Assembly (NCBI GenBank): GCA_965249895.1
Contig: CBDFNC010000005.1
Coordinates: 1,550,001-1,614,000 of the forward strand
Direction: 5' to 3'
Source: CBDFNC01 sp965249895
GTDB taxonomy: Bacteria; Pseudomonadota; Gammaproteobacteria; Enterobacterales; CBDFNC01
DNA length: 64,000 bases
Shown here: positions 17,441 to 26,820 of the stretch, piece after piece
How the letters are laid out: each line of letters starts with the position of its first letter
Numbering within the stretch: the first letter of the stretch is position 1
Program-made: the position numbers and the translations under genes
The notes under the pieces: model-generated
The model's database searches: none
The model's input: only the letters and a program-made list of their open reading frames with translations
What the model was told of the DNA's origin: nothing

Positions 17441-17836
17441 TTATTTAGTTATTTCCAGTTATTTCCTCTTTATCATTTCCCACGCCGGTTATCTCAGCAC
17501 ATGAAGAATGTATGCGGCTGATAGTAAGCAGGTTTTTCTTGTTGAGCAATTACAAACCATCCATAATTAGCTGAGAAAGTGTGCCGAAGTTTAACAATGT
17601 GACTCAGAGCGCGAAGCGCGCAAATTTAAGTGTGTTAATCTAATATTCAATTTTTGAAGTATCGATCCCTATACCCATCTTTACTATAAGACTTTATTAC
17701 TGCACCACAGAAGCTTATAAAAGTGGCGGCAAAATGGCGGCAGAACTGACTTACCACGACCTATTGTGAACTACCATGAATACCCTAATCTATTGAATTA
17801 TATGTAAGTCCTTGTTTTTACATACCCCAGACTATA

Positions 17837-17872
17837 ATGTAGGCTTTTTGGGCGGGAGTTCAAATCCTACCA
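17837..17872 (+). repeat. Decayed copy of the ssrA 3' end (candidate attR)
   Basis: ATGTAGGCTTTTTGGGCGGG followed by AGTTCAAATCC matches the ssrA 3' end from 2804 (ATGTAGGCTTTTCGGACGGG, GGTTCAAATCC), then diverges where ssrA has CCCCCAGCTCCACCA. It marks the likely far border of the accessory region; pntAB and other core genes follow. Confidence 0.6.
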
Positions 17873-18042
17873 TTATTCCTATGGCTAACAAAATTACTGG
17901 CAAGCTCATAAATTTATGATCTCCACAAAACGACACCCAAATCGATCATACCAACTCATCGGTTCGAATGTAGCGCAACCAAACACTAACTTTAAGTTCT
18001 GTTGATACAGATCAATCGGCTAACCTATTGGTAACGCTATGA

Positions 18043-18243
18043 TCAACGAGTGTGTTGCAAGGTGTTACGTTCTTTTGTATCCACCCAGTAAGCATCAACT
18101 ACTACAGACCTTATACCTAAGCTGATATTGATTATAGGTACGCCATTTTTATGCCTCATAAAAATGGCGATTTTCTTCTCTCCCGTTACATATTTGTTTT
18201 CTGTTACCTCTGCATACACTGACAACAGCCTGTTATAATCCAT
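18043..18243 (-). CDS. Small hypothetical protein
   Basis: A 66-residue frame with an ATG and a modest GAGAA ribosome binding site. I recognise no family. It ends DAYWVDTKERNTLQHTR. It may be a remnant near the island border. Confidence 0.25.
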   Translation of the reverse strand: MDYNRLLSVYAEVTENKYVTGEKKIAIFMRHKNGVPIINISLGIRSVVVDAYWVDTKERNTLQHTR

Positions 18244-18318
18244 TTCTCGCTATACATTTTAGCGAATTTATTTAGTACATTAGCCCAATGAAACACCTAC
18301 CGTTGAGAGCGCCAAATC

Positions 18319-18525
18319 ATGTCATATAATCTCGCCCTGCTTCCTCCAGAAGAGAAACAAACCATAGAAACAGACAAGCAAGCCAGCTATGACGTTTGGC
18401 AGGTAAAGCAAAACAAAGAGCCAAGCTCATCCTTAGCCATGAAGCAGAAAAAAATTTCAGACCCTAAACAGCGTGAAGTTTACGAAACAAGTGTGGAAAA
18501 ATACCGGATACAAATGCGGGTCTAA
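18319..18525 (+). CDS. Small DUF3283-like protein
   Basis: The 68-residue acidic/basic protein starts MSYNLALLPPEEKQTIETDK and ends VYETSVEKYRIQMRV. This resembles DUF3283 proteins of Vibrio and relatives, which share an opening LLPPEEK, a DKQAS-W segment and a closing VEKY. Function unknown. The assignment is from memory of the family and would need a profile search. Confidence 0.5.
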   Translation: MSYNLALLPPEEKQTIETDKQASYDVWQVKQNKEPSSSLAMKQKKISDPKQREVYETSVEKYRIQMRV

Positions 18526-18620
18526 CTCCGCATATCCCGAAACCCAAAATACACGTAAAATATACTCAGCCTGCCTATCTTCACCTTGCTAACTAGTTTC
18601 CATCCTGAAACGCCGATTCT

Positions 18621-19083
18621 GTCATTCCCTCGCACGAGGGAATCCAGCGGCCTGACAGCTAGCTCGGTGCCCGTATTAGGCCACTGGATTGCCAGGCAAG
18701 CTGACAATGACTGAGTTCGTTGTGATAGTGGTGACTAACTTTAAGCTTTCGTAAAACGACAAGCTTGGATGCTAAGAATATGACGGAAGAATAAATATAT
18801 GAGTTTCAGGACGGGCTCTAACTAGTGTCCGCCCTGAGACACTGCCTTGTCTTACTCACGCGGGATCCCAGCGGCTTTACCGCGAACTCCGTGTGCGCTA
18901 AAAGACACTGGACCGATATGTCGGACCATACCAGGCAAGCTGGCAACGACAGGGAGCGCTGAGATAGTAGTGATTAACTTCAGGCCTTTGCAAAACGACA
19001 AGTGTCGCGCGCTAAGAGTATGACTGAAGAACGAATATACGGGTTTAGAGTGGTATTAACACTAGTGCCCACTCAGATACTGG
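18621..19083. repeat. Two diverged tandem copies of a ~230-bp intergenic repeat
   Basis: Copy 1 (18621-18843) and copy 2 (about 18846-19083) share the order GGGAATCCAGCGG / GGGATCCCAGCGG, CCAGGCAAGCTG, GTAGTGATTAACTT / GTGGTGACTAACTT, AAAACGACAAG, CTAAGA-TATGAC-GAAGAA and ACTAGTG-CC. Copy 1 opens with GTCATTCCCTCGCACGAGGG, a hairpin of a kind dispersed in many proteobacterial genomes. No coding potential is seen. Confidence 0.65.
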
Positions 19084-19476
19084 GGACAGACAAGTTGCCT
19101 TGTCTGCTTGTAGAGTCGAACTTGTTCGCCAATTTCATCCAATCCAAGCTGGTTTTATAAAAATCAGCTCCACTTTGCCCGTTTACCCAACTACTGACAA
19201 ATACCCCAACACCCTAACCAAGACGAATAAAGAAATGGTTTATATTCCTTTCAGGAATATGAAATTCTGTAATTTTCCTAACAAATATAGCATTTATCTA
19301 CCCTATACAGTGGCGGGTAAGACCAAATTTCAATAGTATAGATCGGATTAAATACAATTTATGTTGTAAAAAAACATCTTTACCTTAGTAACACCAGTAT
19401 CAGTTGGTGCATAACCTCCAACCAAATAGCGATGTTCACTAGCTTAAAGTAAACAAAAATTAATCAGGAAAATACT

Positions 19477-21018
19477 ATGCAAATAGGTGTACCTAAGGAA
19501 CTCCTGGACAACGAAACCCGGGTTGCCGCCACCCCGAAAACGGTGGAGCAACTGTTAAAACTGGGTTTTAGTGTCGAAGTTGAGACAACGGCTGGTCAAC
19601 ACGCCAGCTTTAGCGACCAAGATTACATCGACGCCGGCGCCGACGTCACCACTGACGCCAAGGAAATCTGGCAGTCGGACATCATCTTTAAGGTGAACGC
19701 GCCAAGTTTCGATGAAATTGAGCTAATCAAAGAAGGTGCGACCTTAATCAGCTTTATCTGGCCTGCCCAAAACGAAGCCCTGATGGAAAAGCTGTCTTCC
19801 AAAAATATCAACGTGATGGCGATGGATACGGTACCTCGTATCTCACGCGCCCAGTCGCTGGATGCGTTAAGCTCTATGGCTAATATCGCGGGTTACCGTG
19901 CGGTAATAGAAGCAGCCAACCAGTTTGGCCGCTTCTTTACCGGACAAATTACCGCAGCAGGTAAAGTACCACCGGCCAAAGTACTGGTTGTTGGCGCCGG
20001 TGTTGCTGGTCTGGCTGCTATCGGTACCGCGGGTAGCTTGGGCGCTATCGTGCGCGCAACGGATACACGTCCGGAAGTAGCAGAGCAAATTGAGTCCTTG
20101 GGTGCTGAATTCTTGGTACCGGATTTTAAGGAAGATGGCGCCAGCTCTGACGGTTATGCCAAGGTCATGAGTGAAGCCTACCTAAAAGCCCAGTCGGACA
20201 TGATCGCCGAACAAGCCAAAGACGTGGATATCATTATCACCACGGCGCTTATTCCGGGCCGTCCTGCACCAAGGATCATTACTGCGGAAATGGTTGAGTC
20301 CATGAAAGCAGGCAGCGTGATCGTCGACCTAGCAGCACAAACCGGTGGCAACTGTGAATTAACCGAGCCGGGGACAGTCGCGGTAAAACACGGCGTGAAA
20401 ATCGTCGGTTACAGCGATCTGCCGGGTCGTCTTCCGGCCCAGTCCAGTCAGTTATATTCCAGTAACCTGGTGAACCTGATGAAACTGCTTTGCCTGGAAA
20501 AAGACGGCAATATTGATATTAACTTTGACGACGAAGTACTACGCGGCACCACTGTCGTGAAACAAGGTAAAATCACCTGGCCGCCACCGGCTATTCAGGT
20601 CAGTGCTCAGCCAGCACCAGCCCAGCCTCAGGCGAAACCCGCTGAGGTTGTTGAAGAGAAGCCGAAGAATAAGTGGATAAAACCTGTCGCTGCTGCTCTG
20701 GGCATCGCAGCCTTTGCCTGGGTTGCCGATAATGCACCGGCCGATTTCCTCTCTCACTTTACCGTGTTTTTATTAGCCTGCATCGTGGGTTATGGCGTTG
20801 TATGGAATGTCTCGCACTCCTTACACACTCCGTTAATGAGCGTAACCAATGCCATCAGTGGCATTATCGTTATCGGCGCATTACTCCAGGTAGGCAGCGG
20901 TAGCGGTCTCGTGAGCTTCCTCGCCTTTGTCGGGGTGCTAATAGCCACGGTCAATATAGTGGGTGGTTTCACTGTTACTCAGCGCATGCTGAAAATGTTT
21001 ACAAAAGATGAGGGCTAA
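19477..21018 (+). CDS. pntA: NAD(P) transhydrogenase subunit alpha
   Basis: The 513-residue PntA begins MQIGVPKELLDNETRVAATP. It holds the two-part NAD(H)-binding domain I, with the Rossmann loop VVGAGVAGLAAIG (about 168-180), and four C-terminal membrane segments (about 400-500). With PntB it uses the proton-motive force to reduce NADP+ with NADH at the inner membrane. The gene is intact; pntB starts 4 bp after its stop, so they form an operon. A Pro/Ala/Gln-rich linker joins the two parts (about 370-395). Confidence 0.96.
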   Translation: MQIGVPKELLDNETRVAATPKTVEQLLKLGFSVEVETTAGQHASFSDQDYIDAGADVTTDAKEIWQSDIIFKVNAPSFDEIELIKEGATLISFIWPAQNEALMEKLSSKNINVMAMDTVPRISRAQSLDALSSMANIAGYRAVIEAANQFGRFFTGQITAAGKVPPAKVLVVGAGVAGLAAIGTAGSLGAIVRATDTRPEVAEQIESLGAEFLVPDFKEDGASSDGYAKVMSEAYLKAQSDMIAEQAKDVDIIITTALIPGRPAPRIITAEMVESMKAGSVIVDLAAQTGGNCELTEPGTVAVKHGVKIVGYSDLPGRLPAQSSQLYSSNLVNLMKLLCLEKDGNIDINFDDEVLRGTTVVKQGKITWPPPAIQVSAQPAPAQPQAKPAEVVEEKPKNKWIKPVAAALGIAAFAWVADNAPADFLSHFTVFLLACIVGYGVVWNVSHSLHTPLMSVTNAISGIIVIGALLQVGSGSGLVSFLAFVGVLIATVNIVGGFTVTQRMLKMFTKDEG

Positions 21019-21022
21019 ATAG

Positions 21023-22420
21023 ATGTCACAAGGAATTATGACTGCGGCTTATATTGTTGCGGCTATCTTATTTATCCTTAGCCTGAATGGCCTAAGCCAT
21101 CAGGAAAGTGCAAAGCGCGGTAACCTGTACGGTATTGTCGGTATGGCCATCGCCGTGATTGCTACCGTGTTTAGCGATGGCGTATCCGGCTTAGGCTGGA
21201 TAATCCTTGCTATGGTGATCGGTGCGGCTATCGGCGTGCATAAGGCTAAGAAAGTCGAAATGACCGGAATGCCTGAGCTGATTGCGATGTTGCACTCCTT
21301 CGTCGGTATGGCTGCTGTGCTGATCGGTTTTAACTCTTTTATCGATCACGTAGCACCGGCTGCACAGGCAACGGGTGACGCCCATGCGGAGCATATCATT
21401 CATCTGGTAGAAGTCTTCTTAGGTGTGTTTATCGGAGCAGTGACATTTACCGGCTCTATCGTTGCCTTTGGTAAGTTAAGCGGTAAATTCAAGAGTGCGC
21501 CCCTTAACCTGCCCGCGAAGAACTGGTTAAACATCGCTGCCATCGGCGCCTCTGTTTTGCTGATGCTGATGTTTGTCAATGCAGAAAATGGCAGCATGTT
21601 CGCGCTGATCCTGATGACACTTATCGCCTTTGCCTTTGGCGTTCACCTGGTCGCGTCCATCGGCGGCGCCGATATGCCGGTTGTGGTATCCATGCTTAAC
21701 TCCTATTCGGGTTGGGCGGCGGCAGCCACCGGTTTTATGCTGTCCAACGACCTGCTGATCATCACTGGCGCCTTAGTCGGTTCAAGCGGCGCTATCTTGT
21801 CTTACATCATGTGTAAAGCCATGAACCGCTCATTTGTTAGCGTGATCCTGGGTGGTTTCGGCGCCGAAAGTGGTGCGGTAAGCTCGGGTGAAGTGCAAGG
21901 CGAACACTACGAGTCCAACGTGGATGAAGTAGCTGAATTGCTGCGCGATAGCAAGAACGTGATCATCGTACCAGGATATGGTATGGCGGTTGCCCAGGCC
22001 CAATATCCAGTCGCGGACATCACCAGAAAGCTACGCGATAAAGGCATTAACGTTCGCTTTGGTATTCACCCGGTAGCGGGGCGCTTACCTGGCCATATGA
22101 ATGTACTGCTGGCAGAAGCAAAAGTGCCGTATGACATCGTGCTGGAAATGGACGAAATCAACGAAGACTTCGATGATACGGATACGGTTCTGGTGATCGG
22201 TGCCAACGATACGGTAAACCCGGCGGCAAAAGAGCCGGGCACACCTATCTCAGGTATGCCGGTGCTGGAAGTATGGAACGCGAAAAACGTGGTGATTTTC
22301 AAACGCTCTATGGCGGCTGGTTATGCCGGCGTACAAAACCCACTGTTCTTTAAAGATAACTCGCAAATGCTATTTGGCGATGCCAAAGACAGCATCGATG
22401 CTATCCTGCACAAAATCTAA
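21023..22420 (+). CDS. pntB: NAD(P) transhydrogenase subunit beta
   Basis: The 465-residue PntB has about nine N-terminal membrane helices (1-260) that form the proton channel, and a C-terminal NADP(H) domain III with IIVPGYGMAVAQAQYPV (about 312-330) and GIHPVAGRLPGHMNVLLAEA (about 350-370). It is the partner of PntA, 4 bp upstream. Full length. A strong bidirectional terminator follows. Confidence 0.96.
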   Translation: MSQGIMTAAYIVAAILFILSLNGLSHQESAKRGNLYGIVGMAIAVIATVFSDGVSGLGWIILAMVIGAAIGVHKAKKVEMTGMPELIAMLHSFVGMAAVLIGFNSFIDHVAPAAQATGDAHAEHIIHLVEVFLGVFIGAVTFTGSIVAFGKLSGKFKSAPLNLPAKNWLNIAAIGASVLLMLMFVNAENGSMFALILMTLIAFAFGVHLVASIGGADMPVVVSMLNSYSGWAAAATGFMLSNDLLIITGALVGSSGAILSYIMCKAMNRSFVSVILGGFGAESGAVSSGEVQGEHYESNVDEVAELLRDSKNVIIVPGYGMAVAQAQYPVADITRKLRDKGINVRFGIHPVAGRLPGHMNVLLAEAKVPYDIVLEMDEINEDFDDTDTVLVIGANDTVNPAAKEPGTPISGMPVLEVWNAKNVVIFKRSMAAGYAGVQNPLFFKDNSQMLFGDAKDSIDAILHKI

Positions 22421-22426
22421 CCTTCA

Positions 22427-22449
22427 GGGGAGAAGCCTGGCTTCTCCCC
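22427..22449. terminator. Bidirectional terminator between pntB and the AraC-family gene
   Basis: GGGGAGAAGCC-T-GGCTTCTCCCC, a near-perfect 11-bp stem located between two convergent genes. Confidence 0.8.
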
Positions 22450-22451
22450 TC

Positions 22452-23291
22452 TTAACCCAGTGTTGCTATTTTGCTGGGTGTCACCCCATAGTGCTTCTTA
22501 AATCGATTAGAAAAGTTACTCACATCAAAATACCCCAGCGCTAGCGCCACCTGGCCTACGCTCCACTGCTGGCTGATCAGTAAGTGTTTTGCCCGCTCCA
22601 TCTTTAAATCCAATAAATACTGCTTAGGACTCTTACCCAGATAGGTTAAACACAGGCGGTGAAAGTGCGGCGGAGAGTAATGCAGCTTGTCTGCCAGCTC
22701 ATCCACTGTCCAGGGGTAATGCAGCTGACGCTCTACCTGATTAAACAACTGCCTTAACTTGGCTTCTACTTTTGATTGATTACTCGGCTTTAGCAGGGCT
22801 TTTTGTAGCAATTGAATCGTAACGGATAAGCAGGAGTCCACCAGCATTGAGGAATACTCCGACTGGCGAGACTCGTAGTACAGCATATTCAGTCCGTGAT
22901 AGAGCGCCATCGCCTGCTCACAATAGATAATCTCAGGGTAGTTTTGCCTCAGACCCAGCCAGGGAGATTTATCTTCCAGAATAAACCAGGCGGTTTCCCA
23001 CTCTTCCCCTGCCAGCTCCATGCCATGAATACCATCGGCTGGCAGCAGGGTTAAGGTGTTGGGTTCGATAATTTCACTGTGGCCCGGGACCAACATACGC
23101 CCCTGTCCCCTGATACTAAATAACAACACATGAAAATCAGGCCGACTTCGGCGGATCAAAAAATGCTCTCTTGCCAAAGTGATCCCGGCCAATACGATAT
23201 TTTGTTCTTTTAAAGCAGGGCAGTCCTCTACGCCAATAAAGCGTTCCTGGCAGGCTTCATTCACTTCTAGGCAATAATTCCATTCCGGCAT
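22452..23291 (-). CDS. AraC-family transcriptional regulator
   Basis: This 279-residue regulator has an N-terminal cupin-like sensing domain (about 30-150, GRMLVPGHSEIIEPNTLTLL) and a C-terminal double HTH (about 185-279: WTVDELADKLHYSPPHFHRL, then YLLDLKMERAKHLL and VALALGYFDVSNFSNRFKKH). It is convergent with pntB and divergent from the MATE gene, with 200 bp between them. The ligand and target are unknown; regulation of the adjacent pump is possible but only by position. Confidence 0.9.
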   Translation of the reverse strand: MPEWNYCLEVNEACQERFIGVEDCPALKEQNIVLAGITLAREHFLIRRSRPDFHVLLFSIRGQGRMLVPGHSEIIEPNTLTLLPADGIHGMELAGEEWETAWFILEDKSPWLGLRQNYPEIIYCEQAMALYHGLNMLYYESRQSEYSSMLVDSCLSVTIQLLQKALLKPSNQSKVEAKLRQLFNQVERQLHYPWTVDELADKLHYSPPHFHRLCLTYLGKSPKQYLLDLKMERAKHLLISQQWSVGQVALALGYFDVSNFSNRFKKHYGVTPSKIATLG

Positions 23292-23491
23292 AATGCAAAC
23301 TCATCCTAGTTTTTATCCTGATAACTGGCTATCCAAACGTGAAGAAATTAACACAATGATAGTTTAGAACAAATAGATGAGAGTTTACACTATGCCTAAG
23401 TTAGCTCAATCGAGCTATATTTCGCTCTACAATAAACCCATACACCTCTACGCTCTGGCGTAATTTCCGGTACCCACTTCGAGGAGATTGA

Positions 23492-24874
23492 GTGAAAGCT
23501 AAAATCGCAACAGCAACCGATAGGCAGTTCCTGAAGAAGCTCTGGCAGCTAGCCCTGCCAGTATCTATTCAGTCATTGCTTTTTTCGCTGCTTGGCCTGG
23601 TTGACATCCTGATGGTTGGTCAATTGGGTGAAGCTGAAGTAGCGGCTGTGGGATTGGGTAACCGGGTCTTTTTCTTTAACCTGCTGATCATTTTTGGTGT
23701 GACGGGTGGAGTAAGTGTATTGGCATCTCAATTTTTCGGCAGCGGTAATATGGCAGGTGTCAGGCGCTGCCTGGTGCTGGCGATACTTACCTCGTTAGCT
23801 GTATCTGCGCCTTTTGCGCTCTGGTATACCCTGGCGCCAGAAAGTGTCATTGGTCTGGGGACCAGTGATCAGAGACTGCTTGAGCTGGGCAGCGCTTATC
23901 TGCTAATCACCGGCTGCAGTATTATTTTTACCGCCATAGTGGTGCCAATAGAAGCCGCCCTGCGTTCAATTGGCGATGCCAAGACACCGACCAATATCGG
24001 TATTATCGCCATTATTATCAATGTATTTTTAAACTGGGTACTGATCTTCGGCAACCTGGGTTTCCCGGCGTTAGGAGTTGAGGGAAGTGCCTGGGGAACA
24101 GTGATATCGCGACTGCTGCAAACTTTTATATTGCTTATTTATGTAAAACGAAAACGTGCTGCTGTTGTGCCAGGCTTGGATGATATCAGTCAGGCTTTTA
24201 GCAAACCGGAAGTCAAACGCTTTGCCGTAATTGCGCTGCCTTTACTGGTCCACGACGGCGCCTGGGCTGCGGGCGTACTGGTATATAACCTTATCTATGG
24301 CCGGATGGGCGTCGAAGAGCTGGCAATTATGAGCATGATGGCCTCGGTAGAAGCCTCCGTATTCTCCCTGTTTGTAGGTTTTGCCGTCGCATGCTCGACT
24401 ATGTTGGGCCATGAGTTAGGTGCTAAAAAATACGAGTTGGCCTGGCAACAATCCTGGGTATTTGTCATCTTTACCCCTTTATTTGCACTGCTTATGACAG
24501 CTGTGATCATATTAATGAAAGAACCCCTGGCCGCTATCTTTAGTGGCTTCGAAGGAGATACACTCACCAGCGCAGGACAGGTTCTTATTGTGATGGCCAT
24601 AGCATTAAGCATCAAGGTACTAAATATGGTTGGTATCATGGGTGTATTGCGCAGTGGCGGTGATATTAACTACAGCATCTTTATCGATACCTTTTGCATG
24701 TGGTGCATAGGTATTCCACTGGTATATGTGGCCGCAAACGTCTGGGGTTTACCCCTCTATCTGGTATATATGTGTGCCATGTCGGAGGAAATCATTAAAG
24801 TATTTCTGGTGATATTCCGGATCCATAAAAAGAAATGGCTTAGGAACTTAGTTGCAGGTTCTGCAACCAACTGA
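23492..24874 (+). CDS. MATE-family multidrug efflux transporter
   Basis: The 460-residue protein has about 12 membrane helices in two MatE repeats, starting with FLKKLWQLALPVSIQSLLFS and GLVDILMVGQLGEAEVAAVG. MATE pumps export cationic drugs or metabolites using Na+ or H+ gradients. The start is GTG at 23492, preceded by GAGGAG at 23481-23486. A terminator follows at 24906-24945. The substrate cannot be read from the sequence. Confidence 0.9.
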   Translation: MKAKIATATDRQFLKKLWQLALPVSIQSLLFSLLGLVDILMVGQLGEAEVAAVGLGNRVFFFNLLIIFGVTGGVSVLASQFFGSGNMAGVRRCLVLAILTSLAVSAPFALWYTLAPESVIGLGTSDQRLLELGSAYLLITGCSIIFTAIVVPIEAALRSIGDAKTPTNIGIIAIIINVFLNWVLIFGNLGFPALGVEGSAWGTVISRLLQTFILLIYVKRKRAAVVPGLDDISQAFSKPEVKRFAVIALPLLVHDGAWAAGVLVYNLIYGRMGVEELAIMSMMASVEASVFSLFVGFAVACSTMLGHELGAKKYELAWQQSWVFVIFTPLFALLMTAVIILMKEPLAAIFSGFEGDTLTSAGQVLIVMAIALSIKVLNMVGIMGVLRSGGDINYSIFIDTFCMWCIGIPLVYVAANVWGLPLYLVYMCAMSEEIIKVFLVIFRIHKKKWLRNLVAGSATN

Positions 24875-24904
24875 TTTTCAAGGCATGATTTCACTGTTAC
24901 TTAG

Positions 24905-24945
24905 CAAGCCCCTTCTGATAGCATGTATTCCAAAGGGGCTTTTTT
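24905..24945 (+). terminator. Terminator of the MATE gene
   Basis: AAGCCCCTT and AAGGGGCTT pair around an 18-20 base loop, followed by seven T. The open frame of the next gene extends through this hairpin, so its true start must be later (24947). Confidence 0.75.
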
Positions 24946-24946
24946 T

Positions 24947-25288
24947 ATGCAGCAAAATAGTAAATATCAGCGAATTTGGCAGGTGATTGGATTAATTCCG
25001 CAAGGTAAGGTCGCCAGCTACGGACAAGTGGCAGATTTAGCCGGGTTACCGGGTAATGCACGCCTGGTCAGTAAAGCACTGAAGCACGCTCCCACTGAGC
25101 TGAGGTTACCCTGGTTCAGAGTCGTCAATTCACAACGAAAAATTTCCTTTCCGTTTGCTACACCTATGTACCAAAAGCAGAAATCTTACCTGGCCAGTGA
25201 AGGCGTTGTATTTACTGGACGCACCATAAGTAAGGAAAACCTCTGGCAACCGGATGTGGCAACCCTGTTATTTTCGCTGGATTTTTGA
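24947..25288 (+). CDS. Alkyltransferase-like protein (Cys-less MGMT homologue)
   Basis: The 113-residue protein matches the DNA-binding domain of O6-methylguanine-DNA methyltransferase (IPQGKVASYGQVADLAGLPG, ARLVSKALKH). The active-site PCHR is replaced by PWFR (LPWFRVVNS), so it cannot accept methyl groups. Such ATL proteins bind alkylated guanine and hand it to nucleotide excision repair. ATG 24947 is chosen because the longer frame crosses a terminator. The stop codon abuts the IS630 element with 2 bp between them. Confidence 0.85.
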   Translation: MQQNSKYQRIWQVIGLIPQGKVASYGQVADLAGLPGNARLVSKALKHAPTELRLPWFRVVNSQRKISFPFATPMYQKQKSYLASEGVVFTGRTISKENLWQPDVATLLFSLDF

Positions 25289-25306
25289 TCCCACTAGTAC
25301 CCGAGA

Positions 25307-25522
25307 TCATAAGTCCGTGCAAATTTGCTCGTTATTTGTACGGCCGTTAATTTCTAGCGGGCTAACCCTTTTAAGCACCAGCGTGTTCTTATCTTCAATT
25401 GTCCACTCAAACTCTTCCCCTTTCTCCATGCTTAAGGCTTCAGCAATCGCTGCTGGCATATTGAGGTAAAAGGATTTATTAGTCGGTCTTTGTACTTTTT
25501 GTATTTTTACTTTGTAACCCAT
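25307..25522 (-). CDS. AbrB/SpoVT-type transcription regulator carried by the IS
   Basis: The 71-residue protein has the swapped-hairpin AbrB fold: VQRPTNKSFYLNMPAAIAEAL (positions 10-30, split by the family's N-x-P motif) followed by GEEFEWTIEDKNTLVLKRV. Such proteins are DNA-binding repressors or antitoxins. No toxin gene is beside it. It is inside the inverted repeats of an IS630-type element and is divergent from the transposase, with an operator-like palindrome between them, so I infer that it controls the transposase and itself. Confidence 0.75.
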   Translation of the reverse strand: MGYKVKIQKVQRPTNKSFYLNMPAAIAEALSMEKGEEFEWTIEDKNTLVLKRVSPLEINGRTNNEQICTDL

Positions 25523-25555
25523 TGTCTTCCCAAAGCTGATTAGCTATCACACCAT

Positions 25556-25579
25556 AAATATAGTATATTAACTATATTT
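25556..25579. promoter_or_regulatory. Palindromic operator between abrB-like gene and IS630 transposase
   Basis: AAATATAGT-ATATTA-ACTATATTT has perfect 9-bp arms. It is AT-rich, as AbrB targets often are, and lies between the two divergent start codons. Confidence 0.65.
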
Positions 25580-25587
25580 GATTGGCG

Positions 25588-26820
25588 ATGAATACCTTAT
25601 TTCCTACGCAATATGCAAATGACATCACTACAACTATTTTATCAATGTTGCGATGTTACACCACCCCAGCCTGTATTCTGACTCGGTTAAAGGCTGTCTT
25701 GCTCATTAACGAGACCTTTAATATGAACAAAGTAGCCAGAGAATTGGGGGTTAGTTGTAATTTCGTCATTAAGTGGAGGGACAGAGCTCGGTTGTTGTTT
25801 GCTGCCTGGCCCACTGACTTGGTGAGCAAAAAAGACAAGCAAGGTTTCTTATGTAAAGCTTTCTCTGATTCACCCAGAAGCGGGGCGCCGCTGACCTATA
25901 CCGAAGAGCAGCTATGTAATCTGATGGCTCTGGCGCTAAAAGAGCCGACCAAATGTGGAAGAGAAATTACTCATTGGACACATACAGAACTGGCCGATGA
26001 AGCGAATATACAACAATTAGCCTCAGGGATATCAAAAAGCACTGTCGGACGTTTTCTCAGACAGGTCGATATCAGGCCACATCGCTCTACCTACTGGCTT
26101 AACCCCAAGGTTAAGGATGACGAGGAGTTTAAGAAGGAAGTCAATCATGTCTGTGATACCTATCATCAAGCCTCAATGCTGGCCGAGGAGAATGTTATCA
26201 CTGTGTCAGTAGATGAAAAAACAGGTATCCAGGCATTAGAGCGCATTTCGCCTGATAAGCCAACAAAACAAGGAATGATTGAAAAGCGGGAGTTTGAATA
26301 TAAACGTCACGGAACGCTCAGTCTGACGCCAAGTTTCAATATAGTGACTGGTCAGATAATGAATTATCGTATCGCTGAAACACGCAACGAGGTGGATTTC
26401 TGTGAGCATATAAAACAAACGGTGGCGATATCCCCGGAAAGTACCTGGGTGATAGTGACGGACCAATTGAATGTGCATAAGTCGGAAACGCTGGTTCGGT
26501 TTGTCGCAGAACGTTGTGGCATAGATGAAGAGCTTGGCGTTAAGGGAAAATCAGGTATCCTCAAGGATACCGTGTCCAGGCAGCAATTTTTGAGTGATAA
26601 ATCTCATCGCATCCGTTTTGTTTATACACCAAAGCACTGCTCATGGTTGAACCAGGTCGAGATTTGGTTTGGCATCTTATCGCGAAAGTTACTCAAGCGG
26701 GGAAACTTCACTAGCTTGGAGGATCTACGAGGGAAACTGACCCGGTTTATCAGCTATTTTAATAAACAGCTGGCGAAACCATTTAAATGGACTTACAAAG
26801 GGAAGGTATTGACGGCCTGA
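25588..26820 (+). CDS. IS630-family transposase
   Basis: This ~410-residue protein starts MNTLFPTQYANDITTTIL, with a TTG two codons before. It has an N-terminal HTH of the IS630/Tc1 type (MNKVARELGVSCNFVIKWRDR, about 48-67), a second helix region (STVGRFLRQVDIRPH), and the DDE core: first Asp in VSVDEKTGIQALE (about 210), second in VIVTDQLNVHKS (about 295), and Glu in WLNQVEIWFGILSRK (about 360). Length is normal and it appears intact. Confidence 0.88.
   Translation: MNTLFPTQYANDITTTILSMLRCYTTPACILTRLKAVLLINETFNMNKVARELGVSCNFVIKWRDRARLLFAAWPTDLVSKKDKQGFLCKAFSDSPRSGAPLTYTEEQLCNLMALALKEPTKCGREITHWTHTELADEANIQQLASGISKSTVGRFLRQVDIRPHRSTYWLNPKVKDDEEFKKEVNHVCDTYHQASMLAEENVITVSVDEKTGIQALERISPDKPTKQGMIEKREFEYKRHGTLSLTPSFNIVTGQIMNYRIAETRNEVDFCEHIKQTVAISPESTWVIVTDQLNVHKSETLVRFVAERCGIDEELGVKGKSGILKDTVSRQQFLSDKSHRIRFVYTPKHCSWLNQVEIWFGILSRKLLKRGNFTSLEDLRGKLTRFISYFNKQLAKPFKWTYKGKVLTA

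Noticed and set aside
17837..17872. Possible tRNA gene (T-arm-like GTTCAAATCC)
   Set aside because: Only the T-arm part and one flanking stem are present; no D-arm, anticodon arm or acceptor stem upstream. It aligns with the ssrA 3' end instead.
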